Part shown: positions 27,324-36,839 of the stretch, piece after piece
Position numbering within the stretch: the stretch's first letter is position 1
Layout of the letters: each line of letters starts with the position of its first letter
DNA from: Streptococcus constellatus
GTDB lineage: Bacteria; Bacillota; Bacilli; Lactobacillales; Streptococcaceae
Length of the DNA: 64,000 nt
Reading direction: 5' to 3'
Assembly: GCF_902167705.1 (NCBI RefSeq)
Contig: NZ_CABHMZ010000013.1
Location: 34,323 to 98,322, forward strand
The notes under the pieces: model-generated
The model's database searches: none
Told to the model about the DNA's origin: nothing
The model's input: the letters and a program-made list of their open reading frames with translations, nothing else
Made by a program: the position numbers and the translations under genes

Positions 27324-28166
27324 ATGAAACGAAAAATTGCTTTATTATCAGATATTCATGGAAATGTAACGGCATTAGAAGCTGTTTTGGCGGACGCTAA
27401 AAAGGAACAGGTGACCGATTACTGGTTTTTAGGAGATTTATTGGCACCGGGAACGGGGCGAAGGAAGATTCTTGACTTAATGGTTGCTTTACCGATTAGT
27501 CTTCAAGTACGAGGAAATTGGGAAGATAGCATTTGGAATGCCCTTCATGGAAAATTAGATATCAGTCGCCCTAGTCATTTATATATGGTTTGTATGTGCC
27601 AGTATCTTTTGGAAGAAGTCACGCCTGAAGAACTGAACCGATTGCATGAATTGCCTTTGCAGCTTTTGACAAAAGTTGGCGATTTAGAAATCGCTGTGAC
27701 TCATCATTTGCCAGATAAAAATTGGGGACGAGAGTTGATTCATATTGGTCAACAAGAGAACTTTGACCGCCTGTTTGAAGGTCATCATTGTGCCATTGCC
27801 ATTTATGGTCATATTCATCAGCAATTTCTTCGTTATGCGACGGGTGGGCAGATGATTATCAATCCAGGCTCTATCGGTCATCCGTTCTTTCTAGATGCTT
27901 GTTTGCGAAAGGATCTGCGAGCTCAGTATGCTATTTTAAAAATTGATGAACAAGGTTTAGCAGATGTTGACTTTAGGCGAGTTGCTTATGATGTAAATAA
28001 AGAATTGGAAATGGCGAGAATATTGAAATTGCCTTATTATGAAGTGTATTACGAAAGTTTAGTCAATGGAATTCATCATACGCATAACCATGATTTACTT
28101 CGGGCGATTAGTGAGCGAGAAGATTATGTTGCACATCTCAAGGAGTTTTTGAGAAGTAACACTTGA
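27324..28166 (+). CDS. metallophosphoesterase (YfcE/MJ0936-like)
   Basis: A 280-residue calcineurin-like phosphoesterase. The metal-binding motifs appear in order: LSDIHGNVTAL (DxH), FLGDLLAPG (GDxxxxG), VRGNWED (GNxx in place of GNHD), TVTHHLP-type His, and IYGHIHQQFL (GHxH). It reads from an extended -10 TATAAT near 27289. Substrate unknown; related enzymes hydrolyse phosphodiesters or nucleotides. Confidence 0.88.
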   Translation: MKRKIALLSDIHGNVTALEAVLADAKKEQVTDYWFLGDLLAPGTGRRKILDLMVALPISLQVRGNWEDSIWNALHGKLDISRPSHLYMVCMCQYLLEEVTPEELNRLHELPLQLLTKVGDLEIAVTHHLPDKNWGRELIHIGQQENFDRLFEGHHCAIAIYGHIHQQFLRYATGGQMIINPGSIGHPFFLDACLRKDLRAQYAILKIDEQGLADVDFRRVAYDVNKELEMARILKLPYYEVYYESLVNGIHHTHNHDLLRAISEREDYVAHLKEFLRSNT

Positions 28167-28191
28167 AGTTACAACATAAATAAAGTATACT
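28156..28191 (+). promoter_or_regulatory. rrf2 promoter with GTTACAAC operator
   Basis: TTGAAG (28163-28168), 17 bases, TATACT (28186-28191). GTTACAAC (28168-28175) lies in the spacer, and GTAAC/GTTAC arms flank the -35 (28156-28172). The same arrangement occurs before the YwnB-like gene at 38.0 kb. Confidence 0.7.
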
Positions 28192-28224
28192 AGTAATAGA
28201 ATCAGCAAATGAAAGGAGTTTTAC

Positions 28225-28674
28225 ATGCAAATTTCGAGTCGTTTTACCATTGCCACGCACATGCTGACTGTTATAGCACTAGAATGTCAAGAACATAAGG
28301 TGACTAGTGATTTTTTAGCTGATAGCGTTGGAGTAAATCCTGTCATTATTCGCAAGACTTTATCACAGTTGAAAAGTGCAGATTTGATTTCTGTAGCGCG
28401 TGGAACGGGCGGAGCTGTCATCAGAAAAGATTTAAAAGACATTACCCTTTTGGATGTTTATCAAGCAGTAGAAAGTCTAGGCAAATCTGGGCAACTCTTT
28501 AGCTTCCATGAACATCCCAATCCATCTTGCCCCATTGGCAGAAATATTCACTTCGTTTTAGATGATAAATTAGCGGAAATTCAAGCAGCAATGGAAAAAG
28601 AATTGAGTAAAACCAGCCTTGCAGATGTCGTCGCATCTGCCCAAGAAGAGATAAAAAAACAATCCGTTTCGTGA
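28225..28674 (+). CDS. Rrf2 family transcriptional regulator (YwnA-like)
   Basis: A 149-residue winged-helix regulator of the Rrf2 family. The helix-turn-helix is TSDFLADSVGVNPVIIRKTLSQL, and the wing contains ARGTGGAVIRKDLKDITLLDVYQAVE. It has only two cysteines (CQEHK and SCPIG), not the three-cysteine cluster of Fe-S Rrf2 proteins such as IscR or NsrR, so it is closer to B. subtilis YwnA. The likely target is itself and the YwnB-like gene at 38.1 kb, which shares its promoter motif. Confidence 0.9.
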   Translation: MQISSRFTIATHMLTVIALECQEHKVTSDFLADSVGVNPVIIRKTLSQLKSADLISVARGTGGAVIRKDLKDITLLDVYQAVESLGKSGQLFSFHEHPNPSCPIGRNIHFVLDDKLAEIQAAMEKELSKTSLADVVASAQEEIKKQSVS

Positions 28675-28690
28675 GGAATGGATTGTTTTT
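28656..28690 (+). terminator. terminator at the end of the rrf2 gene
   Basis: AAACAATCC and GGATTGTTTTT form a stem that begins inside the last codons of the rrf2 gene. Confidence 0.85.
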
Positions 28691-28712
28691 GTAGTATAGA
28701 GAAGGAGAGAAT

Positions 28713-29489
28713 TTAGAAATAACAGTGGATTTGATGATTGAGAAAAATTTCTTGATAATCCAATAAATCTTCCGGATGAAGTGCTTTGACATTCTCCATT
28801 TCGTATTTTCTTCCTAATAATTTGTATTTATTTTCTCCAAATTGATGAAAGGGAAGCAGCTGGACTTGATTGATTTTTAATTCGTTAAATAAGGTTGCAA
28901 AATGTTCTGCATCTTCAAGGGAATCATTAAATTTTGGAATAACAGGAATTCTGAGAACAATTTCTTTTCCAATGGAAAAGGCGTAATGAATATTTTTGAT
29001 GATTAAATGGTTATTTACCCCAGTAACCTTGTGGTGCCGAAGGGTATTGTAATGTTTCAGATCAGTATAAATAAAATCAACATATTGGATTAGATCTACA
29101 AATTTTTCGTGCTCTGCAAAAGCAGTTGTTTCAATGGCAGTATGAATTCCTCTTTTTTTGGCGGCTTTAAGGATTGCTTTGGCAAATTCAAATTGGGCAA
29201 ATATTTCTCCACCAGATAAGGTCATGCCGCCACCAGATTCCTCGTAGAAATCAATGTCTTTCATTACTTCGTTGATAATTTCTTCAACAGAACGTTCCTC
29301 TCCCATGATAATTTTTTCTTTACTAGTTGCATCTAACATAGGTTCAGGACGTTTTCTTTGAGATTCGGGATTGGAGCACCAAGGGCAGCGAAGCGGGCAA
29401 CCTTTGAGAAAAACGGTTGTACGAATTCCAGGACCGTCGTGAATAGAGAAATGCTGGATATTAAAAATAATTCCCTTATCTTGAGCCAT
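28713..29489 (-). CDS. glycyl-radical enzyme activating enzyme (radical SAM)
   Basis: A 258-residue radical-SAM activase that would install the glycyl radical on the GRE at 33.7 kb. The Fe-S/SAM motif is Cys31-x3-Cys35-x2-Cys38 (FLKGCPLRCPWCSNPE), with the GGE motif in MTLSGGEIFAQ. Many non-PFL activases carry a ferredoxin-like insert with eight more cysteines after the SAM motif. None is present here, so this is a short PFL-AE-like form. It is transcribed divergently from deoR. This genomic position beside the PTS and GRE genes matches the pneumococcal locus annotated pflE-pflD. Confidence 0.92.
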   Translation of the reverse strand: MAQDKGIIFNIQHFSIHDGPGIRTTVFLKGCPLRCPWCSNPESQRKRPEPMLDATSKEKIIMGEERSVEEIINEVMKDIDFYEESGGGMTLSGGEIFAQFEFAKAILKAAKKRGIHTAIETTAFAEHEKFVDLIQYVDFIYTDLKHYNTLRHHKVTGVNNHLIIKNIHYAFSIGKEIVLRIPVIPKFNDSLEDAEHFATLFNELKINQVQLLPFHQFGENKYKLLGRKYEMENVKALHPEDLLDYQEIFLNHQIHCYF

Positions 29490-29536
29490 TATTGGAAAGT
29501 CTCCTTTTCTTTTTATGATTTTATTTTATCATACAA

Positions 29537-29567
29537 ACGAAAGAAATACAATTACGAACGAAAGATA
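29537..29567. promoter_or_regulatory. paired ACGAAAGA operators, divergent activase/deoR region
   Basis: ACGAAAGAAATA (29537-29548) and ACGAAAGATATT (29558-29569) are direct repeats 21 bp apart, two helical turns, between the activase and deoR start sites. The same element recurs at 31477 and 33642. Short A/C-G-A-A-A-G direct repeats are typical DeoR-family operators. Confidence 0.7.
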
Positions 29568-29620
29568 TTTTTATTTTATTTATTTCATGAATTCTGTTAA
29601 AATAAGAAAGAGGTGACAAT

Positions 29621-30364
29621 ATGGAAAGATTAGATGAAATTATTAACCTAGTTTCACAGTATGAAAAGATTGATGTCAATACATTATCTGAAACTTTGCA
29701 TGTTTCGAAAGTAACAATTAGAAAAGACTTAGATAAACTAGAGTCTAAAGGATTATTACACCGTGAGCATGGCTATGCAGTTTTGAATAGTGACGATGAT
29801 CTAAATGTCAGATTGTCTTTTCACTATAATACAAAACGCAGCATTGCAAAAGAAGCAGCTAAGTTAGTAAAAGACAATGAGACTATTATCATTGAGTCCG
29901 GTTCGACTTGTGCTTTATTGGCAGAAGAAATCTGCCAAACAAAGCGAAATGTTAAAATTGTTACGAATTCTTATTTTATCGCAGATTATGTGAGAAATTA
30001 TGATTCCTGTACAATTCTTTTGCTTGGTGGAGAATTTCAAAAAGATTCTCGAGTAACTGTAGGGCCTTTGCTAAAAGAGATGATTCAATTTTTTCATGTA
30101 AAACATGCTTTTGTAGGAACTGATGGTTATGATGAAGAACTTGGCTTTACTGGAAAAGATTTGATGCGTAGTGAAGTGGTACAATATATGTCTGAAGCGT
30201 CAGATGAATTAATTGTTTTGACAGATTCTAGTAAATTTGCAAAGAGTGGAACAGTTAAGCGCTTTGGACTGAAACAGGTCGCTCAGGTCATCACGGATTC
30301 AGGTATTTCTGATGCACTTGTCCGTAAATTAGAAGCTGCCAAAATTAAGTTGACCCTAATCTGA
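29621..30364 (+). CDS. DeoR family transcriptional regulator
   Basis: A 247-residue sugar-responsive regulator. The N-terminal helix-turn-helix is VNTLSETLHVSKVTIRKDLDKLESKGLL. The C-terminal ISOCOT-fold sensor domain has ETIIIESGSTCALLAEEI, VTNSYFIADYV and KHAFVGTDGYDEELGFT, where DeoR proteins bind phosphorylated sugars. It starts after AGAGGTGAC and is followed 17 bases later by the SorC-family gene, so the two regulators are co-transcribed. Confidence 0.93.
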   Translation: MERLDEIINLVSQYEKIDVNTLSETLHVSKVTIRKDLDKLESKGLLHREHGYAVLNSDDDLNVRLSFHYNTKRSIAKEAAKLVKDNETIIIESGSTCALLAEEICQTKRNVKIVTNSYFIADYVRNYDSCTILLLGGEFQKDSRVTVGPLLKEMIQFFHVKHAFVGTDGYDEELGFTGKDLMRSEVVQYMSEASDELIVLTDSSKFAKSGTVKRFGLKQVAQVITDSGISDALVRKLEAAKIKLTLI

Positions 30365-30381
30365 TTTGAAGAGGATTCATC

Positions 30382-31344
30382 ATGAAAAATGATAGAAAGA
30401 AATTGCTTGCCAAAGTAGCTTACCTTTACTATATAGAGGAAAAAAATCAAGCACAGATAGCAGCAGAAACAGGGATTTATCGAACAACTATCAGTCGTAT
30501 GCTAGCAGAAGCTAAAAAAGAAGGAATTGTGAAAATTGAGATTGAAAATTTTGATACACATTTATTCCAAGTAGAAAATCATGTTAAGAAAAGGTACAAT
30601 CTCAAAGGAATAGAGCTTGTCAGTAATGATTTAGACCTTTCTTCATCTGAACTGGAGCAAAAATTGGCACAGGCTGCAGCAGGCATGCTTAGAGGGTTAC
30701 TAACCGATAATATGAAAGTAGGATTTTCCTGGGGAAAGAGCCTGAGCCTTTTGGTGGAACATTTAGGCGCTCGCCACTTAAAGAACATTCATTTTTATCC
30801 TTTGGCTGGTGGTCCTAGTCATATACATGCTCGCTATCATGTTAATACTTTGATTTACAGTATGGCTGGTAAGTATCATGGCGATTGTCGATTTATAAAC
30901 GCGACCATTATTCAAGAAAATAAAGAGTTAGCCAAAGGTATTCTTTCTTCTAAATATTTTGAAGATTTAAAAAAGAGCTGGCAGGAACTTGATGTAGCTG
31001 TTATCGGTATCGGTGGTCAGGTTGAAGAAAAAAATCGTCAATGGCTGGATATGTTGACTTCAGAAGATTTTTCGAAGCTGAAACAGCTTGATGCAGCAGG
31101 TGAGATTTGCTGTCGCTTCTTTGATAAGAATGGACAAGCTATTTATGAAGAACTGCAAGATAGAACCATTGCAATTTCATTAGATAAATTAAAGACGATT
31201 CCCAATACATTTGCGTTTGCTTACGGTGACTACAAAGCACAAGCTCTTCTATCGGCTCTTCGTGCCGGCTATATTAACTATTTAGTCACAGATGAGCAAA
31301 CGATTTTAAAAGTGTTAGAATTAGATCAGTCTACTACATTTTAA
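30382..31344 (+). CDS. SorC/DeoR-type sugar-binding transcriptional regulator
   Basis: A 320-residue SorC family protein. The HTH segment is NQAQIAAETGIYRTTISRMLAEA at the N-terminus. The sugar-binding domain includes KVGFSWGKSLSLLVEHL, FYPLAGGPSH and IGIGGQVEEKNRQW. Members of this family often activate or repress sugar operons in response to phosphorylated sugars. A paired palindrome found before both the PTS genes and the GRE gene is a good candidate for its site. Confidence 0.9.
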   Translation: MKNDRKKLLAKVAYLYYIEEKNQAQIAAETGIYRTTISRMLAEAKKEGIVKIEIENFDTHLFQVENHVKKRYNLKGIELVSNDLDLSSSELEQKLAQAAAGMLRGLLTDNMKVGFSWGKSLSLLVEHLGARHLKNIHFYPLAGGPSHIHARYHVNTLIYSMAGKYHGDCRFINATIIQENKELAKGILSSKYFEDLKKSWQELDVAVIGIGGQVEEKNRQWLDMLTSEDFSKLKQLDAAGEICCRFFDKNGQAIYEELQDRTIAISLDKLKTIPNTFAFAYGDYKAQALLSALRAGYINYLVTDEQTILKVLELDQSTTF

Positions 31345-31392
31345 GTGTACTTCCAAAACCAGAATCTATCTGTTTTTTTTATTTAGCTTTCT

Positions 31393-31404
31393 GCACAAAT
31401 GTGC
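31393..31404 (+). promoter_or_regulatory. GCACA-AA-TGTGC palindrome upstream of the PTS genes
   Basis: GCACAAATGTGC has perfect 5-bp arms around AA and is centred about 43 bp upstream of the -35 element of the PTS promoter. The identical 12 bases occur before the GRE gene at the same relative position, which suggests an activator site. Confidence 0.7.
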
Positions 31405-31441
31405 GTTTTTGAAATTAACGAGAATATTTGCTAGATAAATA

Positions 31442-31500
31442 TTGACTATTTACATGAAAGGTGTTAAATTTTAATTACGAAAGAAATGTAAGCGCTTTTA
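31442..31500 (+). promoter_or_regulatory. PTS promoter with DeoR-like site and cre
   Basis: TTGACT (31442-31447), 17 bases, TAAATT (31465-31470). ACGAAAGAAATG (31477-31488) lies at the expected transcription start. TGTAAGCGCTTTTA (31487-31500) matches the CcpA cre consensus at all but one position, so catabolite repression is likely in addition to local control. Confidence 0.7.
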
Positions 31501-31551
31501 AAAGCAAGTTTTAAGCTTACGTAAACTAAGAAATTTTAAAGGAGGATACGA

Positions 31552-31869
31552 ATGGAAGTCATCGTACCAGATCAAATTATTATGGGGCTTATCCTCAATG
31601 CAGGAGATGCCAAACAGCACATCTATCAGGCTTTGTCTTATGCAAAAGAAGGAAAATTTGCAGAGAGCGATAAAGAGGTAGAACTTGCAGATAACGCTTT
31701 GTTGGAAGCCCATAATATGCAAACGGAATTTTTGGCTCAAGAGGCTAGTGGAACTAAAACAGAAATTTCTGCTCTCTTTGTTCATTCTCAGGATCACTTA
31801 ATGACAAGTATCACAGAGGTCAATTTAATTAAAGAAATCATTGATTTACGAAAAGAATTAAAACAGTAA
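31552..31869 (+). CDS. PTS EIIA, lactose/cellobiose family
   Basis: A 105-residue EIIA of the Lac family, an all-helical trimeric phosphocarrier. The phosphorylatable histidine is probably in LLEAHNMQTEF, and the second conserved block is LFVHSQDHLMTSITE. It is the first gene of the EIIA-EIIB-EIIC transport set and starts after AAAGGAGG. The transported sugar is not defined by EIIA. Confidence 0.93.
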   Translation: MEVIVPDQIIMGLILNAGDAKQHIYQALSYAKEGKFAESDKEVELADNALLEAHNMQTEFLAQEASGTKTEISALFVHSQDHLMTSITEVNLIKEIIDLRKELKQ

Positions 31870-31900
31870 AATAAAAACCATTATTTAGGAGGAACCAATC

Positions 31901-32221
31901 ATGGTAAAAATCGGATTGTTTTGTGCTGCTGGCTTTTCAACTGGCATGTTGGTCAATAATATGAAAATTTCAGCTACAGAGCTTGGTTTAGATGCAGAAA
32001 TTGAGGCTTATTCCCAAGGAAAGTTGGCTGAATATGCTCCAAATTTAGATATTGCTTTGTTGGGACCACAAGTGGCCTATACTTTAGAGAAGTCTAAACT
32101 TATTTGTGATGAACATCATATTCCAATTGCAGTGATTCCAATGGCGGATTATGGAATGTTAGATGGCAAAAAAGTTTTGAATCTGGCATTGAGCTTATTG
32201 CAACAAGAACAAGGAGTTTGA
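31901..32221 (+). CDS. PTS EIIB, lactose/cellobiose family
   Basis: A 106-residue EIIB with the phosphorylated cysteine 8 in the P-loop-like segment LFCAAGFSTGMLVNNM. The rest follows the family fold, including DIALLGPQVAYTLEK and the terminal VLNLALSLLQQE. It starts after AGGAGG and lies a few bases before the EIIC start. Confidence 0.94.
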   Translation: MVKIGLFCAAGFSTGMLVNNMKISATELGLDAEIEAYSQGKLAEYAPNLDIALLGPQVAYTLEKSKLICDEHHIPIAVIPMADYGMLDGKKVLNLALSLLQQEQGV

Positions 32222-32223
32222 CG

Positions 32224-33525
32224 ATGGCTAAAATAGATGCTCAAAAAATCATTACCCCTATTATGAAATTTGTGAATATGCGCGGCATTATTGCTTTGAA
32301 GGACGGTATGTTGGCAATTTTGCCTTTGACGGTTGTCGGAAGTATCTTTCTGATTGTTGGACAGCTGCCGTTTGAAGGGCTAAATCAAACGATTGCAGGT
32401 GTCTTCGGGAAAGACTGGACGGAGCCATTTATGCAGGTTTATTCAGGAACATTTGCAATTATGGGGTTGATTTCCTGTTTCTCAATTGGCTATTCTTATG
32501 CTAAAAATAGTGGTGTAGAGCCGCTACCAGCAGGTGTTCTATCTGTGTCTTCTTTCTTCATTCTTTTAAAATCATCTTATGTGCCGGAAAAAGGAGAAGC
32601 GATTGCAGATGCTATTACAAAGATCTGGTTTGGTGGTCAAGGGATTATCGGAGCTATTATCATTGGCTTGGTTGTTGGCAGTATTTATACAATGTTCATT
32701 CAGAAGCATATTGTTATTAAGATGCCAGAGCAAGTCCCTCAAGCGATTGCCAAACAATTTGAGGCTATGATTCCTGCTTTTGTGATTTTCTTCCTTTCTA
32801 TGGTGGTTTATATCCTTGCTAAAATGCTGACAAAGGGTGGTACTTTCATCGAAATGATTTACGGTGTTATCCAAGTACCGCTGCAAGGGTTGACTGGTTC
32901 TCTTTACGGGGCAATCGGTATCGCCTTTTTCATATCTTTCTTGTGGTGGTTTGGTGTGCACGGGCAATCCGTTGTCAATGGTGTAGTAACTGCTCTCTTG
33001 CTTTCAAATCTGGATGCTAATAAAGCCTTGCTTGCTGCTGGAAAGTTATCTGTCGACAAAGGAGCTCACATTGTTACTCAGCAATTCTTGGATAGTTTCC
33101 TCATTTTGTCTGGTTCTGGTATTACTTTTGGCTTGGTGGTGGCGATGCTTTTTGCAGCTAAGTCTAAGCAATACAAAGCACTGGGGAAAGTTGCTGCTTT
33201 CCCAGCAATCTTCAATGTCAATGAACCGGTTGTCTTTGGTTTTCCGATTGTCATGAATCCTGTCATGTTCTTGCCATTTATTCTGGTACCGGTTTTTGCA
33301 GCTGTAATTGTTTATGGTTCTATAGCGATTGGTTTTATGCAGCCATTTTCAGGAGTGACCCTACCGTGGAGCACGCCAGCTATTATTTCTGGTTTCTTGG
33401 TAGCAGGATGGCAAGGTGCAGTCATCCAAGTTATCATTTTAGCCATGTCAACTCTTATCTACTTCCCATTCTTTAAATTCCAAGACAATCTTGCCTATAG
33501 CAATGAATTAAATGTACAAGAATAA
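32224..33525 (+). CDS. PTS EIIC, lactose/cellobiose family permease
   Basis: A 433-residue integral membrane sugar permease. Multiple hydrophobic helices are evident, for example GMLAILPLTVVGSIFLIVG and GIIGAIIIGLVVGSIYTM. The family's substrate-site motif appears as NVNEPVVFGFPIVMNP. ATG 32224 follows AAGGAG; the TTG two codons earlier overlaps the EIIB stop. With EIIA and EIIB it makes a complete transporter delivering a phosphorylated sugar to the GRE pathway encoded downstream. Confidence 0.94.
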   Translation: MAKIDAQKIITPIMKFVNMRGIIALKDGMLAILPLTVVGSIFLIVGQLPFEGLNQTIAGVFGKDWTEPFMQVYSGTFAIMGLISCFSIGYSYAKNSGVEPLPAGVLSVSSFFILLKSSYVPEKGEAIADAITKIWFGGQGIIGAIIIGLVVGSIYTMFIQKHIVIKMPEQVPQAIAKQFEAMIPAFVIFFLSMVVYILAKMLTKGGTFIEMIYGVIQVPLQGLTGSLYGAIGIAFFISFLWWFGVHGQSVVNGVVTALLLSNLDANKALLAAGKLSVDKGAHIVTQQFLDSFLILSGSGITFGLVVAMLFAAKSKQYKALGKVAAFPAIFNVNEPVVFGFPIVMNPVMFLPFILVPVFAAVIVYGSIAIGFMQPFSGVTLPWSTPAIISGFLVAGWQGAVIQVIILAMSTLIYFPFFKFQDNLAYSNELNVQE

Positions 33526-33561
33526 TCTACATTTATAGCAAGCCATTCTGATATTATTTGG

Positions 33562-33573
33562 GCACAAATGTGC
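33562..33573 (+). promoter_or_regulatory. GCACA-AA-TGTGC palindrome upstream of the GRE gene
   Basis: The same 12-base GCACAAATGTGC seen at 31393 occurs here, centred about 42 bp before the -35 of the GRE promoter. Confidence 0.7.
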
Positions 33574-33608
33574 AAAAAAAGATAAATAATGAAACAGCTG
33601 ATAAATCA

Positions 33609-33654
33609 TTGCATTATTATAATTTACATGGTATGATAGTTACGAAAGTAAATA
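33609..33654 (+). promoter_or_regulatory. GRE promoter with DeoR-like site
   Basis: TTGCAT (33609-33614), 17 bases, TATGAT (33632-33637), then ACGAAAGTAAATA (33642-33654) over the expected start of transcription. An alternative TATAAT at 33618-33623 lacks a good -35. Confidence 0.65.
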
Positions 33655-33684
33655 AAATAATTTCATAAGAAAGGTTGTGTTGTG

Positions 33685-36126
33685 ATGATTAAGGTAAAGG
33701 AAGTAGAAAAGACAACGATAAAGACAGGTTATTTTGGTAGTTTAACCGACCGAATGAACAAATATCGGGAAGATGTGTTAGACAAAAAACCATATATTGA
33801 TGCAGAGCGAGCTGTCTTAGCAACAAAAGCTTATCAAGAACACAAGGAAAAACCGAATGTTTTGAAGCGCGCTTATATGCTCAAGGAAATTTTGGAAAAT
33901 ATGACACTTTATATTGAAGATGAAACGATGATTGTCGGAAATCAAGCTTCATCCAATAAAGATGCGCCGATTTTTCCGGAGTACACTTTGGAATTTGTTC
34001 TGAATGAACTCGATTTGTTTGAAAAACGAGACGGTGATGTCTTTTATATCACAGAAGAAACTAAGGAACAGCTGCGCAATATTGCTCCGTTCTGGGAAAA
34101 TAACAATCTCCGTGCTAGAGCAGGTGCTCTTTTGCCAGATGAAGTACAAGTGTATATGGAAACAGGCTTCTTTGGCATGGAGGGCAAGATGAACTCGGGT
34201 GACGCTCACTTAGCGGTTAACTATCAAAAATTGCTCCAGTATGGTTTGAAAGGTTTTGAAGAGAGGGTGCGTGCGGCAAAAGCTGCTCTTGACTTAACAG
34301 ATCCAAGCAGTATTGATAAATATCATTTTTATGATTCAATTTTTATTGTCATAGAGGCTGTCAAAACTTATGCAGATCGTTTTGTTGCGTTAGCAACTGA
34401 GTTGGCAGAGCATGCGACTCCAAAACGTCGTCAGGAATTATTGGAAATTGCTCGCATTTGTTCCAAAGTGCCTTACGAACCGGCTGAAACGTTTGCTGAA
34501 GCTATCCAGTCTGTTTGGTTTATCCAGTGCATTTTACAGATTGAGTCTAATGGTCACTCCCTCTCTTATGGACGTTTTGACCAATACATGTATCCTTATG
34601 TCAAGGCGGACTTGGAAGCTGGTCGTGAGACAGAAGAGAGCATTGTCGAACGTTTAACCAATCTCTGGATTAAGACTATTACTATCAATAAAGTACGCAG
34701 TCAGGCTCATACCTTCTCGTCTGCTGGTAGTCCTTTGTATCAAAATGTGACAATTGGTGGGCAAACACGTGATAAGAAGGATGCTGTAAATCCTCTTTCT
34801 TATCTGGTTTTGAAATCTGTTGCGCAGACGCATTTGCCACAGCCAAACTTAACGGTTCGTTATCATGCTGGCTTGGATGCTCGTTTTATGAACGAATGTA
34901 TTGAGGTTATGAAGCTGGGATTTGGAATGCCTGCTTTCAATAATGACGAGATTATCATTCCGTCCTTTATCGCCAAAGGTGTTTTGGAAGAGGATGCTTA
35001 TGACTATAGTGCGATTGGCTGTGTTGAGACCGCTGTACCTGGTAAATGGGGTTATCGTTGCACGGGTATGAGCTATATGAATTTTCCGAAAGTGCTCTTA
35101 ATCACCATGAATGACGGGATTGATCCGGCATCTGGCAAACGTTTTGCGCCAAGTTTTGGACATTTCAAAGATATGAAGAGTTTTGCCGAATTACAAACGG
35201 CTTGGGATAAGACCTTGCGTTATCTAACTCGAATGAGTGTTATTGTTGAAAATGCGATTGACCTTTCTCTGGAAAGAGAAGTACCAGATATTCTCTGCTC
35301 GGCACTTACGGATGATTGTATTGGTCGCGGCAAGCATTTGAAAGAAGGCGGAGCAGTTTATGACTATATTTCTGGCTTGCAGGTTGGAATTGCTAATCTT
35401 TCAGATTCTTTAGCAGCTATTAAGAAATTAGTCTTTGAAGAAAAACGATTAACCACTGCTGAGTTGTGGCATGCGCTGGAAACGGATTATGCGGGTGAAC
35501 GTGGCAAGGAAATTCAAAAAATGTTGATTTCTGATGCACCGAAGTACGGCAATGATGATGACTATGCTGATAAGCTGGTTACAGATGCTTATGATATTTA
35601 TGTGGACGAAATTGCCAAATACCCGAACACGCGTTACGGACGTGGACCGATTGGTGGTATTCGCTATTCAGGGACATCTTCCATTTCTGCTAATGTTGGG
35701 CAAGGACGTGGCACATTGGCGACACCAGACGGTCGCAATGCAGGTACGCCGCTAGCAGAAGGATGCTCTCCATCACATAATATGGATAAGAACGGTCCAA
35801 CTTCTGTTTTGAAGTCTGTCTCAAAATTACCAACGGATGAGATTGTCGGAGGTGTCCTATTGAATCAAAAAGTCAATCCGCAGACCTTGTCTAAAGAAGA
35901 AGATAAAATGAAATTGATTGCTTTACTTCGTACGTTCTTTAATCGTTTGCATGGTTATCATATTCAATACAATGTTGTTTCTCGAGAAACTTTGATTGAT
36001 GCTCAGAAACATCCTGAAAAACACCGTGATTTGATTGTGCGTGTTGCAGGTTATTCAGCATTCTTCAATGTACTTTCTAAGGCGACTCAGGATGATATTA
36101 TCGGACGTACAGAACATACATTATAG
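33685..36126 (+). CDS. pflD: glycyl-radical enzyme of the PflD group
   Basis: An 813-residue glycyl-radical enzyme, often mis-annotated formate acetyltransferase. The thiyl-radical site reads [15 protein letters not shown] with a single Cys446 and Glu448, the GCxE arrangement of dehydratases and lyases; the Cys-Cys pair of true pyruvate formate-lyase is absent. The radical glycine is Gly789 in [10 protein letters not shown] near the C-terminus. The neighbours are a PTS, an FSA-type aldolase and GldA. As I recall it, recent work assigned E. coli PflD and YbiW to ring opening of 1,5-anhydroglucitol 6-phosphate, which fits this gene set; that substrate is inference here. ATG 33685 is chosen over GTG 33682. 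Confidence 0.92.
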   Translation: MIKVKEVEKTTIKTGYFGSLTDRMNKYREDVLDKKPYIDAERAVLATKAYQEHKEKPNVLKRAYMLKEILENMTLYIEDETMIVGNQASSNKDAPIFPEYTLEFVLNELDLFEKRDGDVFYITEETKEQLRNIAPFWENNNLRARAGALLPDEVQVYMETGFFGMEGKMNSGDAHLAVNYQKLLQYGLKGFEERVRAAKAALDLTDPSSIDKYHFYDSIFIVIEAVKTYADRFVALATELAEHATPKRRQELLEIARICSKVPYEPAETFAEAIQSVWFIQCILQIESNGHSLSYGRFDQYMYPYVKADLEAGRETEESIVERLTNLWIKTITINKVRSQAHTFSSAGSPLYQNVTIGGQTRDKKDAVNPLSYLVLKSVAQTHLPQPNLTVRYHAGLDARFMNECIEVMKLGFGMPAFNNDEIIIPSFIAKGVLEEDAYDYSAIGCVETAVPGKWGYRCTGMSYMNFPKVLLITMNDGIDPASGKRFAPSFGHFKDMKSFAELQTAWDKTLRYLTRMSVIVENAIDLSLEREVPDILCSALTDDCIGRGKHLKEGGAVYDYISGLQVGIANLSDSLAAIKKLVFEEKRLTTAELWHALETDYAGERGKEIQKMLISDAPKYGNDDDYADKLVTDAYDIYVDEIAKYPNTRYGRGPIGGIRYSGTSSISANVGQGRGTLATPDGRNAGTPLAEGCSPSHNMDKNGPTSVLKSVSKLPTDEIVGGVLLNQKVNPQTLSKEEDKMKLIALLRTFFNRLHGYHIQYNVVSRETLIDAQKHPEKHRDLIVRVAGYSAFFNVLSKATQDDIIGRTEHTL

Positions 36127-36140
36127 AAGAGGATTTATAT

Positions 36141-36809
36141 ATGGAATTTATGCTTGATACTTTAAATATAGAAGAAATCAGGAAATGGTCGCAGATTTTA
36201 CCATTGGCTGGTGTCACTTCTAATCCAACGATTGCTAAGAAAGAAGGAGAGATTGATTTTTTTGAAAGGATAAAGACGGTCAGAGAAATGATTGGTCCTG
36301 TCCCCTCTATCCATGTTCAAGTCGTTGCTAAAGATTACGAAGGAATTATCAAAGACGCCGAAAAAATTCGAATAAATTGCGGTGAAAATATTTATATCAA
36401 AGTCCCTGTGACAGAAGCCGGTCTGGCTGCAATAAAGACTTTAAAAGAAGATGGTTATAAGATTACAGCTACGGCTATTTATACAACATTTCAAGGTTTG
36501 TTAGCCATTCAAGCTGGTGCGGATTATTTAGCACCTTACTATAATCGAATGGAAAACTTGAACATTGATGCAGATGCAGTCATTAAGCAATTATCAACGG
36601 CGATTGCATTAGAAGGTTCGTCTAGTAAAATCTTAGCGGCTTCCTTTAAGAATGTAGGTCAAGTCAATCAAGCATTTGCAGATGGTGCTCAAGCCATCAC
36701 AGCAGGCGCAGATGTGTTTGAATCAGCTTTTGCCATGCCATCTATCTCCAAGGCAGTAGATGATTTTGCAGCAGATTGGTCATTCATTCATGGTCAAAAG
36801 TATATCTAA
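36141..36809 (+). CDS. fsa: fructose-6-phosphate aldolase / transaldolase-like protein
   Basis: A 222-residue FSA (TalC/MipB) family enzyme, a short transaldolase relative that performs retro-aldol cleavage. The Schiff-base lysine is Lys87 in [12 protein letters not shown], with the conserved Asp6 in MLDTLN and [13 protein letters not shown]. In the proposed pathway it would split the ketose phosphate made by the glycyl-radical enzyme into a C3 ketone plus glyceraldehyde 3-phosphate. It starts 14 bases after the GRE stop. Confidence 0.92.
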   Translation: MEFMLDTLNIEEIRKWSQILPLAGVTSNPTIAKKEGEIDFFERIKTVREMIGPVPSIHVQVVAKDYEGIIKDAEKIRINCGENIYIKVPVTEAGLAAIKTLKEDGYKITATAIYTTFQGLLAIQAGADYLAPYYNRMENLNIDADAVIKQLSTAIALEGSSSKILAASFKNVGQVNQAFADGAQAITAGADVFESAFAMPSISKAVDDFAADWSFIHGQKYI

Positions 36810-36839
36810 TCTCTATTTTTAGGTAGAAAGAGGTTGCTG

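Noticed and set aside
33618..33623. TATAAT as the main GRE promoter -10
   Set aside because: Its -35 would be poor, whereas TATGAT at 33632 has TTGCAT exactly 17 bases upstream and matches the PTS promoter geometry.
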